Assembly (NCBI GenBank): GCA_027972325.1
Contig: JAPMOS010000041.1
Location: 99,501 to 163,500 of the forward strand
Direction: 5' to 3'
DNA: 64,000 nt
From: Paratrimastix pyriformis
Lineage: Eukaryota > Preaxostyla > Paratrimastigidae
Shown here: in pieces, positions 51,301-60,757 of the stretch
Layout: each line of letters opens with the position of its first letter
Position numbering within the stretch: position 1 is the first letter of the stretch
The notes under the pieces: generated by a model
Told to the model about the DNA's origin: nothing
What the model saw: the letters and a program-made list of their open reading frames with translations, nothing else
Database searches by the model: none
Position numbers and translations under genes: made by a program

Positions 51301-52155
51301 CGGGCCCAGAGTTCCGGCAGCCTGCTGCACCCCGTGGTCTCGGCCCCGACCCTGGATCGACCCTCGTCCGTCGAGGGCCTCGGGAACCTTCTGGCCCAGC
51401 CCCCGGCGGCCATGGCGGCCATCATGGGCGGCGGGGTGCTTCACACCGGGCTGATCATGCTGCCCCCGCCACCCCGTCCGCCCCGCGCCCAACAACAGCA
51501 ACCACAACAACCACAACAACCACAACCACAACAGCAGGCGGCAGTGACCTTGGAAGAAGTGCAACTCGAGCCCCTGCTGCAGTCCCGGATTGGCCAGACC
51601 GTGCGCACCTCGCAGGTGCCCCTGCGCCAAGCCGTCGGGGATTCGGGCGCCCAGGGCCTTCCGCCCACCCCATCACCGACCCCTGCCGGCCCCCCGCTCC
51701 GCATCACGGCCGGGCTGGCTGCGGCCATTCGGCAACAGCAGCAACAACAACAGCAGCAGCAGCAGGCCGCCACGGCCGGGTTTTTGGGGCCGCGCCACCG
51801 GCAGCACTCCAGCCGTGAGGTCCAGTTTGCACGCGGGCCGCCCGAGCGTTGGCGATCAAACCCCCCGCCAGCTGCCGGCCCCACCACCCAGCCAATACCA
51901 CTCCCACAGCCCACACAAGCGCCACCACCGCAATCGGCACAACCCCCACAACCACCCACGGTCGCGGCCCTGCGAGCCGAGGGTCCAGGCGGCGAGCTGC
52001 GTCGGTCCATCTCGACGGGCATGTTTGCCGGGGGGGTGGACACCCTGACAAACTCCACCGAGGGGGGCGCCGCGGCGGGGGATGTGGTCATGATGGTGAT
52101 GCCCTCGTCGACGGACGATGCAACCGGGGGGGCTGCCGAGTTCCCCCAGCAATAG
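41156..52155 (+). CDS. Multi-exon membrane protein with long disordered C-terminal tail, unrecognised
   Basis: Proposed start MEINTDHRLW at 41156. Exon pieces that splice in phase: ATLEFGVAFTALLRKNM to DHLQ (about 41556-41703), IFIYPEMTVGTYSTVAGG (41764-about 41850), AILADAADPAVVLFTSSSE to VEK (about 42019-42108), and a hydrophobic exon YVLFIIWAVWLFVLFGLCG (about 44627-44790). Then come FLEDQFPSSPVILDVPTAVR (45237-45390), FRIFLTIFGCLTLWCIAGTV with VLVIYMF (about 45925-46130), and ALAILSAVASIIPCLFSP with VYFAVTTHNVYLFQCHW (46494-about 46740). Four or more transmembrane segments are likely. Later exons (47305, 48080, 48740, 49340, 49680, 50100, 50725, 51160) encode Ser/Pro/Gln/Thr-rich tail including poly-Gln; the last ends EFPQQ at 52155. 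That all these form one gene is inference from strand, spacing and lack of competing starts. Confidence 0.5.
42150..42385 (+). repeat. CCAATCATCATCAAT units and (ATC)n array
   Basis: Five or six TCATCATCCAATCATCATCA units followed by an ATC array (42257-42340), in the intron after VEK. Confidence 0.93.
42390..43180. other. Unique intronic sequence, nothing recognised
   Basis: About 800 bp without long repeats inside the long intron. Features seen: three copies of TTTCGCAAC at 42896-42925, and CCCTTATATACCC at about 43097, a possible TATA box. It may be an old insertion; no protein similarity is recognisable in any frame. Confidence 0.4.
43271..43945 (+). repeat. 127- to 139-bp tandem satellite
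   Basis: The block CCCTTCCCCGGGG-GATAGCC followed by ACCAAGGTCGAAA recurs at 43271, 43410, 43537, 43664, 43791 and 43921. Between blocks, alternating spacers contain GGAGGGACCCATAAATCC or TCGTTCGG-CCACC. About five monomers, with two spacer subtypes giving a higher-order pattern. Confidence 0.9.
44935..45155 (+). repeat. GATGATGACTG minisatellite
   Basis: Units of GATGACTGGATGATGAT in an intron of the membrane-protein gene. Confidence 0.92.
45440..45790 (+). repeat. CGGATGATGAT 11-mer minisatellite
   Basis: About 20 near-perfect copies of the 11-mer CGGATGATGAT (45515-45725), flanked by GATTGGATGAT and GGGATGATGATT units. Confidence 0.95.
46690..47010. repeat. Coding segment copied twice, once inverted, next to an exon
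   Basis: The exon end CTGGAGAAGGGCCGCGAGAT (46702-46721) and its surroundings recur directly at 46896 and in inverted orientation at about 46970-46990. The inverted pair (about 46881-46926 against 46958-47005) can form a stem of about 45 bp. Confidence 0.88.
46752..46864 (+). repeat. 12-bp AT-rich minisatellite (ACAATAATTCGC)n
   Basis: About nine copies of ACAATAATTCGC, one with a TTTGC variant. Unusual here because it is AT-rich in a GC-rich region. Confidence 0.95.
47010..47160 (+). repeat. Degenerate repeats around TCCAACAAACAC
   Basis: Three or four imperfect units with TCCAACAAACAC, TGATGCGATGCGCACTGTGC and related bits. Confidence 0.7.
47683..47990 (+). repeat. (GGGGAT)n followed by 15-bp ATC minisatellite
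   Basis: About 25 copies of the hexamer GGGGAT (47683-47829), then about 11 copies of CATCATCATCCAGTC-type 15-mers (47833-47985). The G-rich strand could form G-quadruplexes. Confidence 0.96.
48500..48715 (+). repeat. (CTC)n and (TCTGCC)n microsatellite
   Basis: More than 45 CTC triplets (48517-48660) followed by TCTGCC hexamers, a polypyrimidine tract that runs up to a likely acceptor near 48728. Confidence 0.95.
50270..50485 (+). repeat. Tandem duplication across an exon-intron boundary
   Basis: A unit of about 80-90 bp containing GCCGG(A/G)TCCAAGG, CCCCCTGTCGTTGGCA and GGCATTGGGATGGGA occurs two and a half times. The first copy overlaps the end of the exon encoding SVLDAKPAGSK. Confidence 0.85.
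51022..51085 (+). repeat. (GTGTT)n microsatellite
   Basis: About 11 copies of the pentamer TTGTG in an intron. Confidence 0.95.
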
Positions 52156-52886
52156 TGCGGGGGCTCTCTTGGGTGGCCTGTGTAAAGGAGGCGCGCGTGG
52201 CCTTGGATGGATTTCCGTGTTTTTTCTCTGCGTCTTTCTCTAATTTCGTTTGTTTCGTTCCGCCTTCGTGTTTCGTGGCTTTGTCCCCGGGGTGTGGTCG
52301 GTGGCCCGAGGGCCAGAAGGTGGTGAAAAGTGGGATGGGTGGCTCCCTGTGCTTGGCGTTTGACGTTTGTGTTGATATCAACCATTGGAAGGCCTACCTG
52401 TCCGGCGCGGCGGGTGGAGAAGAGTGCGGGGGTTCCCAGAAGTGGGATGGTGATGGGGGGATGACCTTCTCGAAGAGCTTTCGAGTGGCGGGTGCAGGTT
52501 CCTCGGGAAATCCGCAGAAATGGGCGCCCACAAGAAGCCCCAGGGGCGCCTGCCGATATCTGATGGATGTGTGCGAGTGTGCGAGTGTGAGTGTGCGAGT
52601 GTCATGCTAACCATCGTCTCGAGGGGTGTGGACCCTGTGAGACTCCGGACGTGCGGAAGACGGCTTCGATGATGAAGCGACGGAAGTGGGCCGTTTCGGC
52701 CTGCGCGCCACAACCCATAGCACAACACTACAGCACAACCACGACGGGCCCCTGTTGATGCGTTGGTGTGCGGGTATATGTGCGTGTGTTGGGGCCGTTC
52801 CTTCGAGCACCGAGACCGGGAAGGCTGAGTGGGCGACCAGAGAGGAACCAGTCGGTCGGTACGGGATGTGTTGATGGCATGTAAAC
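52156..52886. other. Downstream of the membrane-protein gene, nothing recognised
   Basis: Includes a GTGTGCGAGTGTGAG stretch at about 52568-52600. A last exon of the minus-strand LAMTOR1-like gene could lie here, but I cannot identify it. Confidence 0.4.
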
Positions 52887-53097
52887 CATGATGGAGGATG
52901 GAGGATGGAGGATGGAGGATGGAGGATGGAGGATGGAGGATGGAGGAGGGCGGAGGGCGGAGGGCGGAGGGCGGAGGGCGGAGGGCGGAGGGCGGAGGCG
53001 GAGGGCGGAGGGCGGAGGGCGGAGGGCGGAGGGCGGAGGGCGGAGGGCGGAGGGCGGAGGGCGGAGGGCGGAGGGCGGAGGGCGGAGGGCGGGCGGA
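52887..53097 (+). repeat. (GGATGGA) and (GGAGGGC)n 7-mer minisatellites
   Basis: Seven copies of ATGGAGG (52888-52945), then about 21 copies of GGAGGGC. Being 7-mers, they stay open on both strands (minus: ALRPPPS repeats). Confidence 0.96.
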
Positions 53098-53199
53098 GGA
53101 TGGGAAAAGGGAAAACAAGCGAGCAGAACAGTGTGGGGAGGTGGTGAGGGAGTGGGAAGTGGGGAAGGTGGGGAGGTGGAAGGGAGGTGGGCAGGGGCA

Positions 53200-53929
53200 T
53201 CACAAGCTCGGCTCCGGTCACAGCCACCTGCTCCAGTGAATCAGCCAGCATGTTTCCGATGCGTTCCATCTGGCGGGAAGAGGGGAGTGGTTGGATTCAT
53301 GATGGTGGTGCGGAGGGGGGGGGGGAGGTGGAAAGAGGAACTCGTGATGACAGCGAGACGGACCATCGCCCGAGATCGGAGCGAGATGACCATTGGTGCG
53401 GGGCTTTGACCGCGCATGCCGGGGAAGTAGAGACTCGATGATGGCGGAGCGAACCAGGGAATTTCCCGTACTTGAACAGTTTTCAAAGGGGAACTAAGTA
53501 AACCAAAAAAGACAATCGGTGCGAACGGCACAAGCGCAGGAGCAGACTCAGGCTTCTTTTTCGATGATGTTTTTGTCTGAGATGTTCGGCTCTGGTCGAG
53601 TCCGGACTCGCGGAGGACTGAAACCGAAATAAAATCTCTACGGTGTCGTGGTGAATCGTGTGAGAAAGACGAGAAATGCCCGCAGACTGGGCTGTTCGTG
53701 AGAGAAGATCTCGATAGAGACCCTCTGTCTCCACCTCGGCGGCACGAGAGTCGATACTTATTGGGGCCGCTTCGGGAGGTTTTGTGAGTTGAAGAAGAGG
53801 AGCTCGTTCCTCCTGTGAGCTGGGGCCAGGGCCAGGTGTGCTTCGGATGGCGGCCACCGAGTCAACTGTGACCGTCGGAGGCTTGGGCAATGTTATTATT
53901 TCTTCCTCTTTCCCGAAACAGCAACCCAT
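53200..53929 (-). CDS. LAMTOR1: LAMTOR1-like (Ragulator p18) lipid-anchored protein
   Basis: Start MGCCFGKEEEIITLPKPP at 53929. MGCC gives N-myristoylation at Gly2 and palmitoylation at Cys3/4, as in animal LAMTOR1, which anchors the Ragulator complex to lysosomal membrane for mTORC1 signalling. It is followed by GLYRDLLSRTAQSAGISRLS (compare LAMTOR1 LLSSILAKTASNIIDVSA). A second exon at about 53395-53320 reads SRAMVRLAVITSSSFHLPP (compare RLAVLSSSLTHWKKLPP). A third at about 53267-53200 reads MERIGNMLADSLEQVAVTG then AELVM (compare the C-terminal VSRIAAYAYSALSQIRV). Three regions in the right order make the match good for such a divergent family. The 3' end near the 7-mer minisatellite is unresolved. 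Confidence 0.7.
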
Positions 53930-54050
53930 TAGAATCTAAAAAAACAGAAGTCAAGCGAAAAAAAAAAAACAAAAAATCAAACATGAGCTAGCTGCGAGAA
54001 CCTCAAGGTTGTGTATATTTTCCGCACCGCTCGTTCGGTTTCCTCCTTCG
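53930..54050. promoter_or_regulatory. 121-bp divergent promoter, LAMTOR1-like / RNA ligase
   Basis: Start codons at 53929 (minus) and 54051 (plus). AT-rich, with an A12 run at about 53960 and TATATTTT at about 54014. Confidence 0.6.
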
Positions 54051-56442
54051 ATGGAACGCTTCAACAGACCAACCCAGGCATTTCCCGAAATTACGTCCAT
54101 TGATCAAATAACAGACCTTCTTTCTGGGCAAACAGATACCGATTTTGTCAAGATCTGCAACCCCACTCTGGGGACGGTTGTGTTTGACTACGAACAGGCC
54201 CGCTCGCGGACTTTCCCGACTGTACCAGCGGATTGTTCGGCGGAGGAGCGAAGCCGACTTCTCTTGTACCGAGAGCTGCGCGGCATCATCTTCAGCAAAA
54301 CCCGCGGTGTGGTCCTCGCGCGGCGCTATCACAAATTCTTTAATGTTGACGAGCGGCCGGATACAGCGCAGCGCTTGATCAACCTCCTTCAGCCGCATGT
54401 GCTCCTCGAAAAGTTGGATGGCTCTCTCGTGAGCCCGATCATTCTTGATGATGGGACGCTCCGCTACGCGACAAAACGCGGTGTCACTGCCATGAGCGAT
54501 CTCATCGAGAAGCATCTGCGGCAATATCAAGCGACCCACAGGCTCTCAGGGCCTCTTCCGGGGGCATGTCCTCCCGATGCCGAATGGCTGCCCAAATGGT
54601 CTGCCGCCTCACGTCCCCCCTTGTTCTGACTGGCTCCATCGCGCAGCCCTTCGGACCGGCGCTGCGATTACTTCTACTTTGCCCAGGTGTGGCTGGGGCT
54701 TGGGTTCTCTCCGCTCTTCGAGTGGTGCTCCCCGCAGAACAAGTTGGTCATGGAGTTTGCCAATGACCAGCTCGTGCTCACGGCAATCCGGTCTGTTTGT
54801 CCAGATCCCCTCCGGAACACCGTCACAAGGCAACTGTTCCGACTTGCTGTCTCCCGGAATCGCACACATTCACCATCATCACTTCCTTCTCTCTGTATGG
54901 CACACACATTCATCATTCTTCGACCTTCTTGCTGCAGTCACCATCGGTTCGGCCACTACCTGCCATACCCCCTCATGGTGGCGACTGCCCGCGAGTTCGG
55001 AATCCCGTGCGTTCGCACCCTAACCGAGGTCTGCGCCGCCCCCATATTTCGAGCAGAGTTTTGTGAGGTTCTCATCTCACTTTTTTCGCATCCCATTTCG
55101 GCTGTCGCCACAGGCCTGCTGTGGCGACTGTCCGCAGGACACGGGCGATGAGATTGAGCGGTTGATGCAGTTGGTGCGCAAGCAGCCCGAGATGGAGGGC
55201 ATTGTGCTGCGGTTTGACGATGGCACCATGTACAAGATTAAGACCTCGTGGTCTGTGTGCGGGGGGTGGCGGTGGTGTTCGTGATGTCGCGCCTTCGATC
55301 GAGGCAGTCTCAGGCCACCAACACGTTGATCATCAAAACAAGGTGTTGATGGGAAGGTTTGTGCGCTCATTTTCATTCATTCGGATCTTCAGAAAGTACG
55401 TCCTCAAAACGTGAACCGTGTGTTGATGGAAGGTCTGTACATTCGGTCATCAGGCGCAGGTTGGGTCGGAGAGCCGTTTTTTTGTTTGTCCAGAATTCCG
55501 TGTCTGCCGACCAGTTGGTCCAGTCTTTGACATCCTTCCGCCCTTTCCCCCGCCTGCTCTCCCCCCAGGTACCTGACCCGGGTCCGGGGCAAGCCGAACA
55601 TCGCCAACGAAGCCCAGATGTGGTGCCGCTACCTGGAGGGCTCCCTGGACGACCTCCTGGGCTCCATTCCGGAGGCCGTTCGGCTGCCGATTGTCCGGTA
55701 CTTCGATGCGGCCTGGCCCCAGTTCGCCGCCTCTGCCCACAGGCTGGTGGACGAGGTGCGCACCGCCGTGCGCGGCGGAGCCGACCGCGCGGTTTGGCTG
55801 GAGGCGGCCAAGGAGCGTCCCGCGCTGATCCTGGCCATATTCGAGGCCCTCTGGAACCACTTTGCCCCGCCGCCTGCGGTGTCGCCGTCAAGCCCCGACC
55901 AGCAGCAGGCCACCCCTCCCGTGCCCAGCCCCTCGCCATCGCCCTCTCCGGCGCCCTCCACGACCTCGGAGCCGGTCACACTCCGTGTGGTCTCGGACGC
56001 GCTGCTGCGGTACCTGCACCGCCGCCAGCCCGACTTGGACCCGCTGCATGCGCTCACGGGCCGCGTGGTTTGGCCCATCGGCCGGCCGGTCGCACTGGCC
56101 TCTGCCAAGCCACGCACCGCCCCCCGGGTCGGGGGCGCGCCCGCACGTCGAAAGGCGGAGAAGGAGGAGTCGCTGGAGGACGTCCTGCAGGGTCTGGAGT
56201 TGGAGGAGACTGGCGGGCGGCAGGCGGGGAGCAAAAAGGGCAAACAGAAGGCGAAGCACGGGCCCCCGGCCACCATTGGCGAGGTTCGCCTTCCGGAACC
56301 CCCGGTCGCCACCGCCGCGGCCGTTGCGGCTGCATCAGCACCCGCGCCACCACCTGCCCCCGCCCCGAAAAAGAAATCTGGCGGCGGGAAGAAGAAGCCA
56401 AAACCGGTGCACAAGGAGCGCGGGTTCATGGTGGGAATGTAA
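54051..56442 (+). CDS. T4 Rnl1-like ATP-dependent RNA ligase with C-terminal extension
   Basis: Start MERFNRPTQAFPEITSID at 54051. Nucleotidyltransferase motifs in order: ELRGIIF and KFFNVDE upstream, then KLDGSLVSPI (motif I, nucleophile Lys, about 54410), RYATKRGV, FEWCSPQNKLVMEF (motif IIIa, about 54715), EGIVLRFDDGTMYKIKTSW (motifs IV and V, about 55190-55252). This is the pattern of T4 RnlA-type ligases, which seal 5'-phosphate and 3'-OH RNA ends in repair. Introns interrupt at about 54590-54660, 54860-54940, 55050-55110 and 55252-55568. The last exon, 55569-56442, holds a helical C-domain (YLTRVRGKPNIANEAQMW), a Pro/Ser linker and a Lys-rich tail KKKSGGGKKKPKPVHKERG. All ligase motifs are present, so it is likely active. 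Rnl1-type ligases are patchy in eukaryotes, so transfer from a virus or bacterium is possible. Confidence 0.85.
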
Positions 56443-56787
56443 ATTCCAGTTCACTTTCGCGTGTAAATTCGAAAGGATTGCATGCCGCGTGGATGAGAAA
56501 AAGATGTGGGTGCTCTGGGCTGACGAATGGCCCTCTCTTGAAGAGGCAACACGTTGTTCCGGTGGGTGTTGTCACTGCGAGGAACCGCTCCGTTCGGTGT
56601 CGAGGAAGCTGAGCGTCGATAAAACGAAAGACGATAGACCTCTGATGGACCGCCCCCCGCAAAGGCCTGCCGCCGAGTAACAATCTCGTTTGCCTGTGTC
56701 TGGGTAGAGCGAGAATACATCGACTCTCTCAGATGAACCCGGAAACCACGGCACCACAGCCAGAAAAAGAAAACGAGCGCTCTCTAT

Positions 56788-58139
56788 TCAAGCAGTGTGG
56801 GAGGCACGCGATTCCTTCAACAACTTGTCGAACAACTGGGCGATCGCTGCCTCGCAGTCGACCGGCACGAACTGGAGCGCATTCTCCTCGGCGTTGAAGA
56901 CAGCGGAGAGAAGGCGCATCCTGCCTGTGGCAAGATAGTCCCCCAGGCCGCATTTCACGGCTTCCTCCTTGAAAACCAGGACCTGGGCCGGGCTCGGCTG
57001 CCCGACGGTGGCCACGAAGAGGAAGGGGACCCGGTCATCGAGTGGCCGGGGGATGCCCGTCACGAACTCCTCAAGGGCGGTCATTTGATGAATTGGGGAG
57101 ACACGAACTCTCCGGGGGGAGGACGAGGGGTCGGAGGAGGCGGCGAGCGCGGGGGGCCCGTGAGATCTTTGTAGCGCAGGAGATAATGCAGAAAGCATGC
57201 GACTGCCCGGACCTTGATGCCGAGCGCGGCCGGATCCACCGCGATCTCTCCCAGAACATATCCCGACAGGAGCAGGGGCTTCGACGGGAGGGGTTTCGGC
57301 GACGAGAGTGGTGGGGGCTGCTGTGGGAGGGGTGGGGGCGGCGGGAGCCAGTCGCTGCGGGACCGGCCGAAGCAAGCCGGCCGGCGGGGTCGTACCAAAG
57401 GCGGGGAGCGCGCCCTCGGGTGGATGGGTGAATGATCGAGATGAAGTTGGAGGCCGAGAACTTGATTTCGAATGGGTCATTCGGTCGCCAGGTGATGTGC
57501 TGAAGGTAGCCAGGGCGCTGGTACGCCGACTCTTTGTCCCACTCCTGAAGGGCGCGCGCATCGGAGCATCAGCGGATTGTGCGACTTCATCAAGGCCAAG
57601 TCCATCAAGATGACGAGAGCGGACTCAGTGTCCAGAGGCAGATGATTTTGGTGGGTCAGTTTCAGTTTTTTGATGGCCGCGAGGTCTGCGGGATTGGGCT
57701 GGCCATTCGTCAAATCGACTGAAAAAGGGTCGGGAAAGCGGATGGTGAGGAGAAGCAGGGGCGCGCTTGTGACCTGGAAAAAAAAATAGGTATAGGCTTC
57801 GGAGATTGACCTCTCTCTCTCCCTGAAGAGGAATGGGTTGTGGTGCAGAAGAGAGAGCTAGGCAAAAATTGTTGCTTTTTTTTAGAAAGAACACCAAAAA
57901 AAGAGCGGACGGGAAGGCGGACGGGAAGACGACAGAGCAGAAGGAGAAGGCTGCGAAGAAGATGCGATGAAAGCTGGACCAGAAGGCGATAGTGCGTTTC
58001 TCTGCGGGTTGCCTCTTATAGTCTCTACTTCATTCTCTGAAGATCCGAAAGAAAGGAGAGCTGGATCATCCTCGGGTCCCACAACAAAGTCATCGTAAGC
58101 ATCAGGATCGTCGACGAAGCCTTCGAGGTCCACAACCAA
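56788..58139 (-). CDS. Unrecognised protein, family A copy 2
   Basis: Minus-strand paralogue of 28970-30212. N-terminal Asp/Glu-rich part VVDLEGFVDDPDAYDDFVV (58139), then after probable acceptors NGQPNPADLAAIKKLKLTHQ (about 57710), YLQHITWRPNDPFEI (about 57500), GYVLGEIAVDPAALGIKVR with HYLLRYKDLT (about 57260-57170), and DDRVPFLFVATVGQPSPAQ to EEAVKCGLGDYLATGRMRLL (about 57040-56910), ending LLKESRASHTA near 56790. The blocks fall in different frames, so either short introns or frame changes separate them. The start codon is unresolved. Function unknown. Confidence 0.55.
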
Positions 58140-58249
58140 CGTTTGTTGCGAATAACCGATATAACCGTATGCACCCGTTCTTTTCTGGACCAGTTGTGTT
58201 GCCTCAGAAGGAGGCTCACGAGAAAATCACAGTCGAGAATAATTCCCAT

Positions 58250-58810
58250 TTACTCCCATTCCCAACCCCAATCACTCACACCGGAGGCCCGGCGTCAGGC
58301 ATGGAACGCTTGGTCAGTGTCATCCTGGGTCACACGAGGGCGGGCCCCTCTGCCCAGGCCGTAGTCCCTCAGGACCGCCTCGGCACTCGCCGACGCAGGT
58401 GCCCTGCATGGACAAGGCGACCCTGTAACAGAAGCTTGATGCGGCCCCACTCAATCGCGACTGTCAGCCCCAGGTTCGCCTCGACAAGCGGCCGATGATG
58501 CCAAGGCATTGGAGGGGCGAAATAGGCGAAGATGCGCTGGACCGTATCTGTGGCTCGCTCCGCCTTCTTGTCGCGCAGATTGGGAAAGGCTGCCGCCGCC
58601 CAGAGCGACCTCGGTCGCGCGCCGAGCAACCTTGCTGGCTGATGGAGCCCCTCGCGCAGGCCGCACGGATTCGTACGCAGCCGAGCCTTTCCGGATGCGT
58701 GCCGCCGAGCCCTTTCCAACTTGCCGAAGAGAAGAGCCAACAGCCCGTGACTGCCACCTGACCCGACCACTTCCGAGAAGGGATTCGTCTGGAGGAGAGT
58801 AGCTCGATGG
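58250..58810 (-). pseudogene. Possible LINE remnant (RT thumb-like)
   Basis: The minus frame around 58560-58390 reads TDTVQRIFAYFAPPMPWHHR then EANLGLTVAIEWGRIKLLLQ, a helix pattern like the region between RT and knuckle in several LINEs. There is no catalytic motif. Low confidence. Confidence 0.25.
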
Positions 58811-58879
58811 GTGAACGACGGGAGTGGAACCTTTACACAAATGCCGAGGGACGACAGGAGTTTTGTCCTCTGTCATCAC

Positions 58880-58950
58880 AAGGTGGGGGGGGAGGGGGGG
58901 AGAGGGGGGGGGAGGGGGGGGGGGGAGGGGGGAGGGGGGGAGAGGAGGGA
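58880..58950 (+). repeat. G-rich (GGGGGA)n tract
   Basis: Runs of 4-9 G separated by A, near the 3' end of the DCAF12-like gene. Confidence 0.9.
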
Positions 58951-59016
58951 GGGTGACGTGTTGGCCCGGGGACGATGGGGCAATTGTCGGAGAAGAACGA
59001 AGAAATCATCACACGC

Positions 59017-60659
59017 TCACCAGAGTGCTGCGTAAACACCCTTGAGGCCACAGGGGTAGGGCCCGCCTCCTGTGAAGAGGAGCCGCCCAGATGGATCGTA
59101 TGCCATGGTGTAAAGCGAGTTGGGCACCTGCCAGCTCGGGTCGAAATACATTTGCCACGTGTCATCCCGAACCTGAAAAAGGCCGGAATTGTGTGAGCTG
59201 TCGCAAATGAGGTGCTCTGAGCAGACTAGTGACCCTCTTCCCGCGGTGAAGAGCCCACGCGCTCCCGTGGGTGTTGTCACTTCGAGGAACCGTTCGGTTC
59301 GGGTGTCGAGAAAGCTGAGCGTCCCGTCACCTCCACCAATCGACAAAATGTGTCCCTCGGCCAAGAGGGAGCGAATGCCTGTGATGGGGAGGCATCTGTG
59401 AGGATTTTCTGGGCGTTCGGAGGCCAGACCGAAGGATCGAGAGCGGATGATGGTTGTCATGGGCGCTCGGTGATCGACCAAGCAAAGATGGGTGTGGCTG
59501 CCAATGATGAAGCGGTGGGTTTCGTCTTCAAAGGCCATCGAGGTGTAGTCGCGGTCCTCTGGGATGCCCCACACTGCTACCTGAGGGTGGTTCGGAGGGC
59601 GGGCGCCTGACGAGAGGTGCGACAAACCTCGGAGATGGTCCCCGAGTCCCAGATCTTGATCTGCCGGTCCGGTCCCATTGTGGCAAACTTGCCATCATCT
59701 GCGCAACAAAGAAAACAGCAATCCAGGTCGGGCAACGCACAGCAAGACGCACCTCGGTCCAGCTTGATCTCCCGAACTTTGTTGCGGTGCGCCTGGAGGT
59801 TGTGCACAGCTGGCCTGAAGAAAGGGAATGTGTCACTTGTACCCTCGGGAGGGAGGCGCCACACTGCTAAACTATGGTCCCTCCCGGCAGCTGCGAGGGT
59901 GCATTCGTCGAGCCAAACCCCGTCAAAGGCCCAGTCGGAAAACCCCTCGAGAACTGCAAGGGGAGTCTGCAGGGCGTGGATGGAGAATGTTGTTCACTGC
60001 AAAAGAACAGACCATCTCGGGGTAGAGGAAGATCCCGATGTCATTCGGATTTGTGGTTCCGGTGGCCATCAGGCGGCCCGACGGGGACAGTTGAAAGAAA
60101 TGGATTCCGGAGGGCTCCACGGGGAGCTTGCTGCGCGATGCGGGAAGAGGAATAAATGTCGTCCGAGCGTCTGCGCGTCCGGGGTGCAGAAGAAGGACGA
60201 GCTGGGGATGATCGGGAACAAGTGAATGACTGACTGAGGTGGTCAGACTTTATTGTTTTTGGTACCCAGCAACAGCTGGTCGGGGGTAATCCAGTGGCTT
60301 GCGAATATCTTGTCGAGGGCATCTTCGTGAGTAAAGAACACCTCCCGTTCCACGAGGCAGTAAGGCCTCCGCTGCGCAACGAGCTGTGTGATAGATTTCA
60401 CCATGGAGGGACAGTGGAATCGATTGAATTGAGGAGGAGTTTCGTTCCCAGCAAGAACCCAGCGAGTAAGGCTCACAGAACCCGTGGGTCCTGAATCGTT
60501 CAGCTCGTTTTCGGAACTCAAAGGCCCTCCCGAAGGCAACACAACCACATCTTCGTCATCCTCGCCCATGGCCATGACTGACTCTGTCACCGTTGGAGGT
60601 CCAACATCCGATGATTGTAGTAAATCCCTGGTGCGAAATGCAGGATTGTCCCGGCTCAT
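59017..60659 (-). CDS. DCAF12: DCAF12-like WD40 protein (CRL4 substrate receptor)
   Basis: In animals DCAF12 is a WD40 receptor for the CUL4-DDB1 ubiquitin ligase. Proposed start MSRDNPAFRTRDLLQSSD at 60659. Exons in order: REVFFTHEDALDKIFASHW then ITPDQLLLGTKNN (about 60340-60255; compare DKVFASQWL..RQVVCGTK); GIHFFQLSPSGRLMATGTTN (about 60120-60040); GFSDWAFDGVWLDECTLAAA then GRDHSLAVWRLPPEG (about 59950-59850); DDGKFATMGPDRQIKIWDSG; GIRSLLAEGHILSIGGGDGT; and the diagnostic C-terminus VPNSLYTMAYDPSGRLLFTG then GGPYPCGLKGVYAALW with its stop at 59017 (compare YDSSGTKLFVAGGPLPSGLHG). Introns are short. An upstream ATG at 60800 would overlap the divergent DZIP1 start, so 60659 is preferred. 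Confidence 0.85.
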
Positions 60660-60757
60660 GCAGTCTTGACAAAAAAAGCCCGCGCTTCCGAACACCCTGC
60701 GGCTTCTGGAACACACGGGTTCGAGGCACTCGGTTGGCCGTTGGTCGAATATTTCAA
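60660..60757. promoter_or_regulatory. 98-bp divergent promoter, DCAF12-like / DZIP1
   Basis: Gap between start codons at 60659 (minus) and 60758 (plus). No TATA box is evident. Confidence 0.55.

Noticed and set aside
52940-53095. Proline-repeat protein (ALRPPPS)n
   Set aside because: Product of a 7-bp minisatellite that is open on both strands; most likely the 3' flank or an intron of the LAMTOR1-like gene.
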